DNA of 64,000 nucleotides, taken from Micromonospora polyrhachis. Lineage in GTDB: Bacteria; Actinomycetota; Actinomycetes; Mycobacteriales; Micromonosporaceae. The notes under the pieces are model-generated. The model had not been told where the DNA came from, did not search any database, and saw only the letters and a list, made by a program, of their open reading frames with translations. Location of the stretch: contig NZ_JACHJW010000001.1 of the NCBI RefSeq assembly GCF_014203835.1, positions 2,441,176 through 2,505,175 on the forward strand, read 5' to 3'. A program made the position numbers and the translations under genes. Shown here one piece after another: positions 1 to 11,851 of the stretch (positions within the stretch are counted from its first letter, which is position 1; each line of letters begins with the position of its first letter).

Positions 1-1
1 G

Positions 2-802
2 ACCCTGGCCCGGGCGATGGCCGCCGCCGTCACCGGGCAGTGGCGGCGGATCCAGTTCACCCCGGACCTGCTGCCCTCGGACGTGTCCGGCGTGACCATC
101 TACCACCAGGCCAGCGGCACCTTCGAGTTCCATCCCGGCCCGGTGTTCGCCAACATCGTCATCGCCGACGAGATCAACCGGGCGTCCCCGAAGACCCAGT
201 CGGCACTGCTGGAGGTGATGGAGGAACGGTTCGTCACCGTCGACGGGGTACGTCACCCGGTGCCCCGACCGTTCCTGGTGGTCGCCACGCAGAACCCGGT
301 CGAGATGGACGGCACCTACCGGCTTCCCGAGGCCCAACTCGACCGGTTCCTGATGAAGCTGTCGATCGGATATCCGGACGAGGCAGCCGAACTGGAGGTG
401 ATGCGGGGCGACGCGGAGCGTTCTCCGGAACGGATCGAGCCGGTCCTCGACACCGCTGCGGTGGCCCGGTTGGCGGAGCTCGCGCGGCGGGTCGACGTAC
501 ACGACGAGATCTACGGTTACATCCGGCGGATCGCGGTCGCCAGCCGGCGTCACCCCGACATCCGGGTCGGCCTCTCCCCCCGGGCGTGCGTGGCGCTGGC
601 CCGCGGTGCCCGCGCCCACGCGCTCGGCACCGGCCGGGGCTATGTGCTGCCCGAGGACGTCAAGTCCCTGGCCCCGACGGTGTGCGCGCACCGGCTGCTG
701 ATCACCCCTGACGCCGCCCTACGCGGGCAGACCGGCGCCGACGTGATGGCCGGGATCGTCGCCGAGGTGGCCGCACCCCACCCGGTGTCGGCCGCCCGTT
801 GA
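2..802 (+). CDS. MoxR-family AAA+ ATPase, 5' end missing
   Basis: The reading frame is open from the first bases of the window, so the gene starts upstream; the first visible residues, TLARAMA, are those that normally follow the Walker A loop of MoxR proteins. The Walker B segment is IVIADEINRAS, followed by the MoxR signature around SALLEVMEERF and the sensor region VVATQNPVEMDGTY. The family acts as a chaperone-like ATPase for the metal-binding or membrane proteins encoded beside it. The stop codon overlaps the next ATG by one base (TGATG), so it is co-translated with the DUF58 gene. The family call is secure; the substrate is inferred from the operon. Confidence 0.94.
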   Translation, partial: TLARAMAAAVTGQWRRIQFTPDLLPSDVSGVTIYHQASGTFEFHPGPVFANIVIADEINRASPKTQSALLEVMEERFVTVDGVRHPVPRPFLVVATQNPVEMDGTYRLPEAQLDRFLMKLSIGYPDEAAELEVMRGDAERSPERIEPVLDTAAVARLAELARRVDVHDEIYGYIRRIAVASRRHPDIRVGLSPRACVALARGARAHALGTGRGYVLPEDVKSLAPTVCAHRLLITPDAALRGQTGADVMAGIVAEVAAPHPVSAAR

Positions 803-1956
803 TGCCGACCGTACGCGGTTGGACGGTGCTCGCGGTCAGCGCGCTGCTGCTCGTCCTCGGCCTGGTCGTCGGCTACCGGGAGTTGCCCGTGCTGGGTGGC
901 GTGGGGATGGTGGCCGTCAGCGTCGCTGCCGGCTGGGTCGGTTGGCCACCCCGACTGGCGGTGGATCGCACCCTGCGCCCGGCCCGGACACACCGGGGCG
1001 GAAGTTGCCAGGTGGTGCTGGACCTCCACACCGCCTCCGGCCGCACCCGCCGGTTCACGGCCACCGACGCGCTGGTCGGGCCGGTAGGCCAGCAGGGGCG
1101 AGACCGGATCGTCCCGGTACCCGCCGTCCAGGTGCGTGGTGGCATGCCGACCCGGCTGACCTATCCGCTGCCCACCGACCGGCGTGGGGTGTTCGGCGTG
1201 GGCCCGCTACGGATCGCCCGTACCGACCCGCTGGGGCTCTGTCGAATGCAGCGGCGGGTCGGCTCCAGCGACCGACTGGTGGTACGACCGCGTTGGCATC
1301 GACTACGCGCCCTGCCGGCCGGGATCGCGCCCAACCTCGACGGCACAGTGGACGGTGCCCGGCACGGCAGTATCGCGTTCCACGCGTTGCGGGAATACCG
1401 CACCGGTGACGACCTGCGGCACGTGCACTGGCGCACCAGCGCCCGGGTAGGTGAGCTGATGGTCCGGGAGTACGTGGACACCGCACTACCCCAGGTCGTG
1501 CTACTGCTCGACGACCGAGCCGAGGCGTACCAGGGGCACCCGGAGCTGATCGAGGAGGCCGTCGAGGTGGCCGCATCGCTCCTGGTCAGCACCCTGGACT
1601 CCGGCACGCCGGTAAGCCTGCACCTGGCGTCGGCCCAAGGCGTGGCCGCGACGACCAGCTCCGGGCTGGACCTGCTGGCCCAGGTGCGACCGGTGGCCGG
1701 GGTGGACCTGGCCGGGGCGGTACGCCGTACCCGCAGCGACGGCCCGCGCCGGGACACGTTCATCCTGGTCACCGGCTCGGACGTGGACCTGGCCCCGGCC
1801 GTCGCCGCAGCCGACGGATATCCGCAGGTGATGGTGGTGGCGCTCGGCCCGACTACCGTCCGACGGTCCGCACCGCCGGGCGACGTCGCCCTTGTCAGCG
1901 CCGGCGACGCGGTGGAGTTCGCCAGTCGATGGGACCGGCCGGCACGATGGGCATGA
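802..1956 (+). CDS. DUF58 domain membrane protein
   Basis: The protein has 384 residues. Two hydrophobic segments lie near the N-terminus (about residues 8-50), a beta-rich middle follows, and the DUF58 core is recognisable by the stretch ending in [18 protein letters not shown] vWA-like tail contains [16 protein letters not shown] at 799 could also start it, but ATG 802 overlaps the upstream stop and is preferred. DUF58 proteins are typical partners of MoxR ATPases and transglutaminase-like proteins, as here. The biochemical role of the family is unknown; a part in cell-envelope quality control or regulation is often proposed. Confidence 0.9.
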   Translation: MPTVRGWTVLAVSALLLVLGLVVGYRELPVLGGVGMVAVSVAAGWVGWPPRLAVDRTLRPARTHRGGSCQVVLDLHTASGRTRRFTATDALVGPVGQQGRDRIVPVPAVQVRGGMPTRLTYPLPTDRRGVFGVGPLRIARTDPLGLCRMQRRVGSSDRLVVRPRWHRLRALPAGIAPNLDGTVDGARHGSIAFHALREYRTGDDLRHVHWRTSARVGELMVREYVDTALPQVVLLLDDRAEAYQGHPELIEEAVEVAASLLVSTLDSGTPVSLHLASAQGVAATTSSGLDLLAQVRPVAGVDLAGAVRRTRSDGPRRDTFILVTGSDVDLAPAVAAADGYPQVMVVALGPTTVRRSAPPGDVALVSAGDAVEFASRWDRPARWA

Positions 1957-4082
1957 GAGACCTGGTCGCCACCGGGGCGGCAGCCACGGCGTGCGCGGCG
2001 GCGGCGCAGCCGATCACGGCCAGCTACGCGCCGGGACCACTGCCGATCCTGTTACCGGTCGCCGCAGCAGGCGGGGCCGCCCTGGTGGCCGGGGCACGTG
2101 CGCTGCGGATGCCACCCGCCGCCGCACTGCTGATGGGACTCGCCGGGCTCGCCGCCGGGCTGCTGGCGTTGGCCACCTGGCTGCCCCGCACCGACGGAGG
2201 ACTGCTCGGTGCCACGCTCACCGCCGTACGAGGCTCGGGGGCGCGGATCCTCACCAGCGCCACCCCACTCGAATCCACCATGGACACCGTGGCGCTACCG
2301 CTCTGCGCAACCTGGCTGGCTGCGGCCACCGCCGTCGGGCTGCTCCACAGCCGGAGGCCCGCCAGCGCCACACTGCCCCCGGTCGTGCTCTTCCTCGGCA
2401 TGCTGATCGTGGTCGGCCCCGAGCCACGGCCGGCGTACGGGCCCGCCGTGATCCTGGTCGGCGCGCTGGCCCTCCTCCTCGGGGTGACCAGTGGGTACGC
2501 CGGGCCCCGGTTCGCCCTGCTCGGTACGACAATCCTCGCCGCCCTGCTGACCGTGGCCGTGGTCCTCGTCGGCTCGCCGATGCTGGCCGGCGTCCAGCGG
2601 CAGCCCCCCGACCTGCGGACCTACCTCCAGCCGCCGTTGCGACATGCCGAACAGGTCAACCCGCTCAGCCTGCTCTCCGGCTGGGCAGCCGAACCGCAAC
2701 GCCCACTGCTGGAGGTACGCACCAACCACCCGTACCGCCTCCGCTGGGTCACCCTGCCCGACTTCACCGGCATCACCTGGCTGCCCGCACCCAGCTACCG
2801 GGCAGCAGGAGCACTGCTGCCCGCTGCCCCGGACCCGGCACCCCGCACCGTTCCGGTACGGCAGGAGGTAACCGTCGCCGGGCTGACCGGAACATGGCTA
2901 CCGGTCCCCGACGGCACCCGCGAGATACACGGCATACGGATCGCCGTCGATCGGGACTCGACGACGGTGGCACTGCCGGACGGGCTCACCGCCGGGACCC
3001 GCTACACGGTCGAGGCGGGCATTCCTACGTGGACGCCCACCGAGCTGGCCGCAGCCCGGCTCCCTTCCGACCCCGACTACGACCGGTACCGTCTACTGCC
3101 TCCGGGCTGGCCCGCCCGTCTGTTCGAGCTGGCCCAGCTCGCAGCCGGCACCGGAACACCTCATCAGCAGGCGGTACGGCTCGCCGACTACCTGCGCCGG
3201 CAGTACCGCTTCGATCCTCGGGCCCCGGGCGGCAACGGCTATCCGAGCCTCGACCGGTTCCTGACCCAGCCTGCGTCAGCCGGTGGCGGCCGGGGCACCT
3301 CCGAACAGTTCGCCACCGCGTTCGCCGTACTCGGTCGGGCACTGGGGATGCCGACCCGGGTGGTGGTGGGTTTCCAGCCCGGCCAGGCGCTCGGCGGCGA
3401 CCGCTACCTCGTACGCAGCGGCGACGCGCTGGCCTGGCCGGAGGTCTACTTCGCCGGGATGGGCTGGATCGGCTTCGATCCGACCCCGGCGGCGTCCGTG
3501 GCCGGGGACCAGGTCGTCGAGGAGCAGCCGGCTCCGCTGACCGAGCCGAGCCGGGGGCCGGACGAGGCCACCGCGCTGCCCGACGAGGAGCCGCTCGATG
3601 AGGTACGGGCCGGGCCCGGACCGGTCAGGCCTGGGTCGCCGCTCGCACCGATCGGTGCCGGTCTCGCCGTACCGGTGGTGCTGGCGGGCCTGGTCGTCGC
3701 GTTACGGCTACGCCGCACCGCCCGGCGGTTCGGCCACGCCGATCCCGGCCGCCGGGTCCTCGGGGCCTGGGCCGAACTGTGCGACGGGCTGCGCCTGGCC
3801 GGCCGGGCACCCGGCCCCGCACTGGTCGCTGACGAGGTCGCCGCCCTCGCCCGCGCCGCTGTCGCCAGTGGGCCGGACGGGGTGGGTGACCCGGCCGGTC
3901 GGCTCGCCGGGCTCGCGGGCACCGTGAACGCGGTGGCGTTCGCGGGCGTCGTACCGGATCGGGAGACCGCCACCCGGGCGACCGCCGAGGTACGCGCCTA
4001 CCTGCGGATCCTGCGCCGCCGGACGGGTGGGTTTCGGCCGTGGACCTGGTGGCTCGATCCGCGACCACTCTGGTGGCGATAG
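1953..4082 (+). CDS. Transglutaminase-like membrane protein (TgpA type) lacking catalytic Cys and His
   Basis: ATG 1953 overlaps the upstream stop as ATGA, so I prefer it to ATG 1929. The product has 709 residues: about six N-terminal membrane helices (to about residue 210), an extracytoplasmic region with a transglutaminase-like fold (about 400-510), one more helix near 570 and a cytoplasmic tail. Active transglutaminase-like domains have Cys in the motif xCEQFA and His in HAWxEVY. Here the positions read TSEQFA (Ser450) and ALAWPEVYF (Leu493); only the Asp of FDPTP is kept. The domain is therefore probably not a conventional Cys-protease-fold enzyme and may be structural or ligand-binding. 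It is the third gene of the MoxR-DUF58 operon. Confidence 0.88.
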   Translation: MRDLVATGAAATACAAAAQPITASYAPGPLPILLPVAAAGGAALVAGARALRMPPAAALLMGLAGLAAGLLALATWLPRTDGGLLGATLTAVRGSGARILTSATPLESTMDTVALPLCATWLAAATAVGLLHSRRPASATLPPVVLFLGMLIVVGPEPRPAYGPAVILVGALALLLGVTSGYAGPRFALLGTTILAALLTVAVVLVGSPMLAGVQRQPPDLRTYLQPPLRHAEQVNPLSLLSGWAAEPQRPLLEVRTNHPYRLRWVTLPDFTGITWLPAPSYRAAGALLPAAPDPAPRTVPVRQEVTVAGLTGTWLPVPDGTREIHGIRIAVDRDSTTVALPDGLTAGTRYTVEAGIPTWTPTELAAARLPSDPDYDRYRLLPPGWPARLFELAQLAAGTGTPHQQAVRLADYLRRQYRFDPRAPGGNGYPSLDRFLTQPASAGGGRGTSEQFATAFAVLGRALGMPTRVVVGFQPGQALGGDRYLVRSGDALAWPEVYFAGMGWIGFDPTPAASVAGDQVVEEQPAPLTEPSRGPDEATALPDEEPLDEVRAGPGPVRPGSPLAPIGAGLAVPVVLAGLVVALRLRRTARRFGHADPGRRVLGAWAELCDGLRLAGRAPGPALVADEVAALARAAVASGPDGVGDPAGRLAGLAGTVNAVAFAGVVPDRETATRATAEVRAYLRILRRRTGGFRPWTWWLDPRPLWWR

Positions 4083-4162
4083 GTCGCCGTCTCCCGCTGT
4101 TTCCCGCCGCCCGTGCTGCCTCCCGCCATCGGCGCTGTCACACCGCCGGGTCGGGGTACGGG

Positions 4163-5979
<1,817 letters not shown>

Positions 5980-5983
<4 letters not shown>

Positions 5984-6228
5984 CGGGCCCGGCCCGGCCT
6001 GCGGTCACCGCTGGTCGCCGCCTTCCGAGGCGGTTCCTCGCTCCGCCGATTCAGCTGGTCCTGGTGGGTGGCGATCGCGTCGGTGTCGACCCGTACCTGT
6101 CCGCCACCCGGGGTGGCCTCGCCATCCGACACGTTGACGCTCCTGTCATCGGAACCACCCGGGCCGACCATCTGTCGTCCGAGTGCACGCGCTGGGTTCG
6201 ATGGTAGTGGCGGAGGCGGTTTACTCAA
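5980..6228 (-). CDS. Small hydrophilic protein coupled to the kinase gene
   Basis: The longest reading (TTG at 6228) gives 82 residues; internal starts would give about 50-60. Its stop codon overlaps the kinase start as ATGA, which supports real translation. The segment GGGQVRVDTDAIATHQDQLN resembles the N-terminus of WXG100/ESX-type proteins found near such kinases in related genera, but the rest of that fold is absent and the protein ends in an Arg-rich tail. It may be a shortened ESX-like protein or a separate small family. No function is assigned. Confidence 0.5.
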
Positions 6229-6320
6229 GGTCCCATTAGGACGTTCTCACGAGACGGGGTGCTGTTGGGCAACCCGTACGACCGGCTCAACTTCTCAGAA
6301 TGATGGCTCCGCGCGTGCAC

Positions 6321-8006
6321 TCAGGCTGGCGAACCGGTGTGCCGCCCCTCCTCGATCGCCAGGGTGAGGTCTGCGACGGTGAGCTGGCGCAGTGCGTCGA
6401 CCGTCGGCCGCTGCCCGCTCCCCCGCAACCGTTGGGCCTGCGCCTGGCGTACCGCCTCGAACAGCCGGCGGGCCTCGCGGGCGTTACCGAAGTTCGGTTC
6501 GTGCCGGAGCCGCTCGAAGTGCTCGCCCAACAGTGGCTGCGTCTCGGGGACGAACTCGTAGTCGGCGGCGCGGGCAAGCCGGGTGATGATCAGGACCAGT
6601 TCCTCGGAGTGGTAGTTCTCGAACTCGATGGTCTTGGAGAATCGGGAGGCGAGTCCCGGGTTGGCCGAAAGGAACTCGGTCATCTCCGTGGTGTAGCCGG
6701 CGGCTATCACCGCCACGTTGTCCCGATGGTCCTCCATCAACTTGACCAGCGTGTCGATCGACTCCTGGCCGAAGTCGCCGCGGAGCCCTGCCCGGGACAA
6801 CGTGTACGCCTCGTCGATGAAGAGCACGCCACCAGCCGCCTCCTCGAAGACAGCCGCCGTCTTGATCGCCGTCTGGCCGAGGTACTGGCCGACCAGATCA
6901 CGCCGGGCGACCTCGCGGAAGGCGCCACTGGGCAGCACCCCCAGCACGGCGAGCAGACGACCGTACAGCCGGGCGACCGTGGTCTTTCCGGTGCCCGGTG
7001 CGCCGGCGAAGATGAGATGGTGACCGGTCTGTTCCACGGCCAGGCCGGCACCCCGCCGCCACTCGTTCACCTGCAACTCGTCGATCAGCCCTCGGACCTG
7101 GGCCTTGACCCCGGCCAGTCCGACCATCGCGTCCAACTCGGCCAACAACGAACCCAACACCGCCTGGTCGCGGCTGTCATCGGCGGCGTCCGGCCGACCG
7201 GCCCGGTCGTCGCCGGTGCCGGTGACCCGGGTACTGGCGTCCGGCGCGACCTCGATGCCTGGCGACCGGACGTTCTCCACCCGACAGCTGTCGATCTCTC
7301 CCGCGCAGCCCCGGCCCACCTGGATCGCCACGCCCTGGGTGTCGTGGATCCAGCACCGCCGCAGGACCGGTGAGCTCTCGTGTGCGATCTCCACCCCGAC
7401 GGCACCGACCTGGGAGATCTCGCATCCTTCGACCACCGGTTTGCCCAGTTGGTAGACGTAGATACCTCGACGTTGGCAGCGGCTGATCGTGCTGGCCCGG
7501 ATCTGCGGGTCGGCACCGAGTCGTACGATCATGCCGTCGTCGACATCACTCACCTCGCAGTCCTGCACGGTGCCGCCGGAGTCCTCGAAGAGGAACCCGA
7601 ACTGGCCCCCGGTGATCCTCGTCTGGAGCGCGTCGCAGCGGCTGCGGTCCCGGACGTCGATCGCCGCGTCATATCCGCTGGAGATCTCACACTGTTTGAT
7701 CGAGATCGAGGAGCGCCTACCGGCGATCGCCGGATGGTCACCGGCTCGTACGGTCAGCCCTTCGATCGAAAGCTCACCGTTACGGACGTCGAACGCCGGA
7801 TGCGGCAGGCCGCGCGCGTCGAGCTCGACCGTGCCGGAGTCGTCGGCCGCCGTCACCCGGACCGACATGTCGACCACGAACAGTGCCTCGTGGTACGTAC
7901 CCGGGGTGACCAGGATCGTCACCCCGGACGACGCGGCGGCCAACGCCGCGCCCACCGTGGCGTACGCGCCGCGCTGCTGGGGTGCCACGAGAAGAGTGCG
8001 CGCCAT
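6321..8006 (-). CDS. Right-handed beta-helix / AAA+ ATPase fusion (CbxX/CfxQ, SpoVK-like)
   Basis: ATG 8006 opens the conserved start MARTLLVAPQQRGAY; the frame continues upstream but without recognisable sequence. The product has 561 residues. Residues about 5-255 form a right-handed parallel beta-helix of the pectate-lyase-like kind with repeated G-V/I-x-I/V strands. Residues about 285-555 are a CbxX/CfxQ AAA+ domain with Walker A GAPGTGKT (335-342) and Walker B LFIDEA (Asp398, Glu399). The ATPase domain resembles the one in EccA of type VII secretion and in SpoVK. It lies upstream of the small gene and the kinase on the same strand. It may remodel a protein complex; the substrate is unknown. 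Confidence 0.88.
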   Translation of the reverse strand: MARTLLVAPQQRGAYATVGAALAAASSGVTILVTPGTYHEALFVVDMSVRVTAADDSGTVELDARGLPHPAFDVRNGELSIEGLTVRAGDHPAIAGRRSSISIKQCEISSGYDAAIDVRDRSRCDALQTRITGGQFGFLFEDSGGTVQDCEVSDVDDGMIVRLGADPQIRASTISRCQRRGIYVYQLGKPVVEGCEISQVGAVGVEIAHESSPVLRRCWIHDTQGVAIQVGRGCAGEIDSCRVENVRSPGIEVAPDASTRVTGTGDDRAGRPDAADDSRDQAVLGSLLAELDAMVGLAGVKAQVRGLIDELQVNEWRRGAGLAVEQTGHHLIFAGAPGTGKTTVARLYGRLLAVLGVLPSGAFREVARRDLVGQYLGQTAIKTAAVFEEAAGGVLFIDEAYTLSRAGLRGDFGQESIDTLVKLMEDHRDNVAVIAAGYTTEMTEFLSANPGLASRFSKTIEFENYHSEELVLIITRLARAADYEFVPETQPLLGEHFERLRHEPNFGNAREARRLFEAVRQAQAQRLRGSGQRPTVDALRQLTVADLTLAIEEGRHTGSPA

Positions 8007-8249
8007 CGCTCCGACCGGTATCAGATGGGACCCTACGACGTCTTGCCCGCCAGCATAGTGCCGTCGCCATCCACTGTCGCGAGTAGACTGCGCCGGCCTG
8101 TTGCCGCCCATCGTGGGTCGGGTTGCGGCGTACCACCGGCTCCCCGGCCGCCGCCCTTCTCCAAGAAGAATCTCGTCGTGCATGTCGAAACGGCGTAGCC
8201 GGCTCGGATGTATCCGCGTAAGAGCCAAGCGACGCGGATGGAGCAGACG

Positions 8250-8699
8250 ATGTCGGACGAGCAGTACACCCAGGTCACGCCGGAGCCCAGCACCCAGGTA
8301 CGGGTCCTAGACCGTCTGGTCGGCACCTGGACGGTCAGCGGTGGGGCGGTCGGAACGGTCACCTACGAGTGGATGGCGGGTGGCTACTTCCTGATCCAGC
8401 GGGTGGACCTGGAGCAGTACGGGCAGCGGATCCACGGGGTCGAGATGATCGGCCACCTGCGCCCGTTCGGCGAGCAGCCCAGCGCGGACGTGTACTCGCG
8501 GTTCTACGACAGCACCGGCAACACGCTGGACTACGTGTACGAACTCGACGGGGACACCCTGCACATCTGGGGCGGGGAGAAAGGCTCGCCGGCGAAGTTC
8601 ACCGGCACCTTCACCGACGGGGATCGGGTCATGGACGGTGCGTGGGTCTACCCCGGTGGCGGCGGCTACCCGTCCACCATGACCCGTACCGACGCCTGA
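8250..8699 (+). CDS. DUF1579-like small protein
   Basis: ATG 8250 is preceded by GGAG at 8240-8243 with 6-base spacing; ATG 8238 is an alternative. The 149-residue protein has LDRLVGTWTVSG near the start, WMAGGYFLIQR and a run of beta strands, the pattern of DUF1579/lipocalin-like small proteins that often accompany stress or sigma-factor genes. There is no signal peptide or membrane segment. Substrate and role are unknown. Confidence 0.78.
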   Translation: MSDEQYTQVTPEPSTQVRVLDRLVGTWTVSGGAVGTVTYEWMAGGYFLIQRVDLEQYGQRIHGVEMIGHLRPFGEQPSADVYSRFYDSTGNTLDYVYELDGDTLHIWGGEKGSPAKFTGTFTDGDRVMDGAWVYPGGGGYPSTMTRTDA

Positions 8700-8721
8700 G
8701 ACGCACGGAAGGCGTCCGACG

Positions 8722-9429
8722 ATGACGATAGGAACAAGCCAGCGAGCAGCGGGGGTCGACGGCGCACCCCGCGTACACTCGCTCCGGCCCGGCCGGCTGC
8801 TCGCCGCCGGCCTGCTCGCTGGGCCACTGTTCGCCGCCCTGGTAGCGGTTCAACTGGTGGCCCACCGAGACTTCGACCTCAGCCGGCACCCGATCAGCAT
8901 GCTCGCCACCGGAGACCACGGTTGGGTACAGGTGGCCACCTTCGCCGTGACCGGGCTGCTGGTCGTGGCCGCCTCTCGTGGCGTGCACCATCGGCTCACG
9001 GCGGGTCGGGGCCGGGTCTGGGTGCCCCGACTGATCGCCCTGTTCGGGATCGGTCTGATCGCTGCGGGCATCTTCGTGCCTGATGCCGAGAACGGCTATC
9101 CGGCCGGCACCCCCGACGGGCCCGTCGCGACAATGAGCTGGCACGGGATCGCCCATTCCGCCAGCGCTGCGATCGGCTACAACGCCCTGATCGTCGCAAT
9201 GGTGGTGTTCGCGGTACGTCTGGCCATCTTGCGGAGACACGGCTGGGCGGTGGCCAACGCCGCGGTCGCACTGACGTTGTTGGTGCTGCTGTCCCTGCCC
9301 ATGGCCGACGGGGTGAGTATCCGAATGGCGTTCGGAGGTGTCGTGGCCTTCGGCTGGCTGGCCGCGCTGTGCGGATCCCTCCGTCTCGGCCGGGCCCGCC
9401 GGCCCGGCGAGCCCCGTCACCCCCGGTGA
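8722..9429 (+). CDS. DUF998 family membrane protein
   Basis: The 235-residue protein has about six hydrophobic helices. The motif DLSRHPISMLATGDHGWVQ after the first helix and PDGPVATMSWHGIAHSASAA before the fourth are typical of DUF998. ATG 8722 follows a GGAAGG sequence at 8706-8711. It lies 22 bases after the DUF1579-like gene and 41 before the YCII gene, so the stretch from 8.25 to 11.1 kb may be one transcription unit. Biochemical function is unknown. Confidence 0.88.
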   Translation: MTIGTSQRAAGVDGAPRVHSLRPGRLLAAGLLAGPLFAALVAVQLVAHRDFDLSRHPISMLATGDHGWVQVATFAVTGLLVVAASRGVHHRLTAGRGRVWVPRLIALFGIGLIAAGIFVPDAENGYPAGTPDGPVATMSWHGIAHSASAAIGYNALIVAMVVFAVRLAILRRHGWAVANAAVALTLLVLLSLPMADGVSIRMAFGGVVAFGWLAALCGSLRLGRARRPGEPRHPR

Positions 9430-9470
9430 CCAGGGTCCTGCCACCCTTTGGTACGGAAAGGAGAGTCGCG

Positions 9471-9842
9471 ATGAAGTACCTGCTGCTGGCGTACACCAGC
9501 GCCAACACCTGGACCGAGGAGGACGTCAGCGCCGAGGAGGTCCAACGGATCTGCGACTTCTACGCCCAGTTCGAGAAGGAGTTGACCGAGTCCGGGGAGT
9601 GGGTCGGCTCGGAGGGTTTGGCGGATCCGTCACACACCCGGACCGTCCGCAAGGTCGGCGGAGCGCCGGTGGCCACCGACGGCCCGTACGTCGAGGCGAA
9701 GGAGACCCTGGTCAGCTTCAGCATCGTCGATGTGGCCAGCTACGACCGGGCGGTGGAGATCGCCGCACGGGTCGTCGACTTCACCGGCGAGACGATCGAG
9801 GTCCGGCCGGTCATGCAGGTCGACTTCGGCGGCGACGACTGA
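9471..9842 (+). CDS. YCII-related (DGPF-domain) protein
   Basis: A strong ribosome site (GGAAAGGAGAG, about 9455-9466) precedes ATG 9471. The 123-residue protein starts MKYLLLAYTSANTW and carries the ATDGPYVEAKETL segment, the DGPF-type signature. DGPF proteins are the standard genomic partners and targets of ECF42 sigma factors, and the next gene is one. The YCII fold is a ferredoxin-like barrel related to chlorinases and dehydratases, but the role of DGPF proteins is not established. Confidence 0.93.
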   Translation: MKYLLLAYTSANTWTEEDVSAEEVQRICDFYAQFEKELTESGEWVGSEGLADPSHTRTVRKVGGAPVATDGPYVEAKETLVSFSIVDVASYDRAVEIAARVVDFTGETIEVRPVMQVDFGGDD

Positions 9843-9862
9843 TGCACCTGAGGATCGACTGA
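9842..9862 (+). other. Six-codon minicistron between the DGPF and sigma-factor genes
   Basis: An ATG overlapping the DGPF stop opens a six-codon frame (MHLRID) whose TGA overlaps the real sigma-factor ATG at 9862. It results from a 20-base tandem duplication of the start region: both copies read GACTGATGCACCTG. A ribosome ending the DGPF gene could restart here and again at 9862. Translation is inferred, not shown. Confidence 0.5.
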
Positions 9863-11112
9863 TGCACCTGGATCCACCCACCGAGGACCTGCTTCGCCGG
9901 GAGGCACCGCAGGTCCTCGGTGCGCTGGTACGGCGCTACGGCCGATTCGACGTCGCCGAGGACGCCGTCCAGGAGGCGCTGCTGGCCGCCGCCCGGCAGT
10001 GGCCGGTCGACGGGATACCGGAGAAGCCACGTGGTTGGCTGATCCGGGTCGCCTCCCGGGCCATGACCGACATGCTGCACAGCCAGTTCGCCCGGCAGCG
10101 GCGAGAGGAGCAGGTACATTTCGCCATCCCACCGGACCGGTTCCTGGCCCCCGCTGCGGACACCGTCCGGCAACCCGAGGACGACAGCCTGCTGCTGCTC
10201 TTCCTCTGCTGCCATCCGTCGCTGTCGGCAGCGTCGCAGGTCGCGTTGACGTTACGGGCCGTGGGCGGACTCACCACCGAGGAAATCGCGCGGGCGTTCC
10301 TCGTACCCGCCGCCACCATGGGGCAGCGGATCAGCCGGGCCAAGGCCACGGTGGCGAAGTCCGGCGCCGCGTTCCGGATGCCCGCCGGGAGCGAGGTCGA
10401 GGCCCGGCTGCGCGCGGTCCTGCGGGTGATCTACCTGATCTTCAACGAGGGGTACGTCGCTTCCGCCGGTGCGGAGCTGACCCGCATCGATCTCAGTAGC
10501 GAGGCCATCCGGCTGGCCCGCATACTACGACAGGCCCTGCCTGACGATGGCGAGGTCGCCGGACTGGCCGCGCTGCTGCTGCTCACCGAGGCCCGCCGAC
10601 CGGCCCGGGTCGCCGCCGACGGGGCGGCCGTTCCGATCGCAGAGCAGGACCGGGAACGGTGGGACCGCCGGCTCATCAGCGAGGGCACCGCCCTGCTCGA
10701 CAGTTCGATGGGCGTCACCCGGCTGGGGCCGTACCAGATCCAGGCGGCGATCGCCGCCCTGCACGACGCCGCCCCACGCCCCACGGACACCGACTGGCCG
10801 CAGATCCTCGCGCTCTACACCCTGCTCCAACGGTACGACGACAGCCCGATGGTCACCCTGAACCGGGCGGTGGCGGTGGCCATGGTGCGGGGCCCCCGGG
10901 CAGGGCTCGACCAACTCCGGGATCTCGACGGTCTCGGCGACCACCACCGTCTCCATGCTGTCCGCGCACACCTGCTGGAACTCGCCGGAGATCGGGGGGC
11001 AGCACGAAGCGCCTACCGGCAGGCCGCCCGGCTGACCTTGAGCGTGCCCGAGCGTCGTCATCTCCTGCACCGCGCCGACCGCCTCGGTGACGGCACCGCC
11101 GGCACCCGCTGA
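9862..11112 (+). CDS. ECF42 RNA polymerase sigma factor with C-terminal TPR-like extension
   Basis: The 416-residue protein has sigma region 2 (about 15-80, with DVAEDAVQEALLAAARQW), region 4 (about 115-175, LRAVGGLTTEEIARAFLVP) and a long C-terminal extension of alpha-helical repeats including LALYTLLQRYDDSPMVTLNR. This extension, together with the neighbouring DGPF gene and the absence of an anti-sigma gene, identifies group ECF42. In studied ECF42 proteins the C-terminal extension replaces an anti-sigma factor in control. Its main target is probably the DGPF promoter upstream. The start is ATG 9862; the longer upstream frame is ignored. Confidence 0.93.
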   Translation: MHLDPPTEDLLRREAPQVLGALVRRYGRFDVAEDAVQEALLAAARQWPVDGIPEKPRGWLIRVASRAMTDMLHSQFARQRREEQVHFAIPPDRFLAPAADTVRQPEDDSLLLLFLCCHPSLSAASQVALTLRAVGGLTTEEIARAFLVPAATMGQRISRAKATVAKSGAAFRMPAGSEVEARLRAVLRVIYLIFNEGYVASAGAELTRIDLSSEAIRLARILRQALPDDGEVAGLAALLLLTEARRPARVAADGAAVPIAEQDRERWDRRLISEGTALLDSSMGVTRLGPYQIQAAIAALHDAAPRPTDTDWPQILALYTLLQRYDDSPMVTLNRAVAVAMVRGPRAGLDQLRDLDGLGDHHRLHAVRAHLLELAGDRGAARSAYRQAARLTLSVPERRHLLHRADRLGDGTAGTR

Positions 11113-11194
11113 GGCCGTGACGACGCCACCCGAGATCTGCCCCAGTGTGGGCGTTGGTCGAGGCCACCGGCAACCAGCCGTCCACGACACGTGC

Positions 11195-11602
11195 CTATCG
11201 ATCGACTGTCCCCGACTCCAGGTGCAGCAGATCGGTGTCGTTGTCGAAGTCGCTGGCAAGCGCGTCTGGAGCGCGCATCCGCCACGCGTCGGTGACGAGT
11301 TCGGTCAGGCGATCGAGGTTCACCTGCGCGAGCCGCAGCATGACCAGGGGTACCCCGTCGTAGGCAGGCGTCGTGAAGAAGATCTCCGGTTCGCCAAGCA
11401 GTAGCGCCTGCTTCTCCGCCTCGTCGCCGACGTACAGCACTGCGATGTCGGTCCGGATGACCCGTGGCCCGCCTGGTTTACGCTCGGGATAGGACCAGAC
11501 AAAACCCTTGTTCCCAACCCGGAAGTCGAAGCCGTCGCTCGCGATTTCGATCACGTGCGGCAGAGCGAGTGCCAGACGACGAACATCACGGGCGTCAGCC
11601 AT
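11195..11602 (-). CDS. MmcQ/YjbR-family protein
   Basis: ATG 11602 begins MADARDVRRLALALPHVIE; the frame further upstream is not conserved-looking. The 135-residue protein has the MmcQ/YjbR double-wing pattern (DFRVGNKGFVWSYPER, IAVLYVGDEAEKQALL, LVMLRLAQVNLDRLTEL). The family has a CyaY-like, possibly DNA-binding fold; its function is unproven. It is convergent with the sigma-factor gene and is the last gene before the tRNA locus. Confidence 0.88.
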   Translation of the reverse strand: MADARDVRRLALALPHVIEIASDGFDFRVGNKGFVWSYPERKPGGPRVIRTDIAVLYVGDEAEKQALLLGEPEIFFTTPAYDGVPLVMLRLAQVNLDRLTELVTDAWRMRAPDALASDFDNDTDLLHLESGTVDR

Positions 11603-11851
11603 CGAGGTCGCTCTCGGATACCAACTCCTGCATTGGCACAGGCTAGCCGCCACGTCGGGGACGGCCGGCGCGGGAGCCGAGTAGCGCCACCGCTCAGCGG
11701 AAGGCCCCGAGGCCGGCGTACGAGTGCGCAGCAGGCCACGATGTGAAGAGCGGGTTGGGGCATGGTCCTCGGGTAGCGCTGCCAGTGGTGACAGAATTTG
11801 CGGGTCCCTGTCGCCCGTCATCTGCCGGTGCTAGGTACCCTGAAGCCTCGC

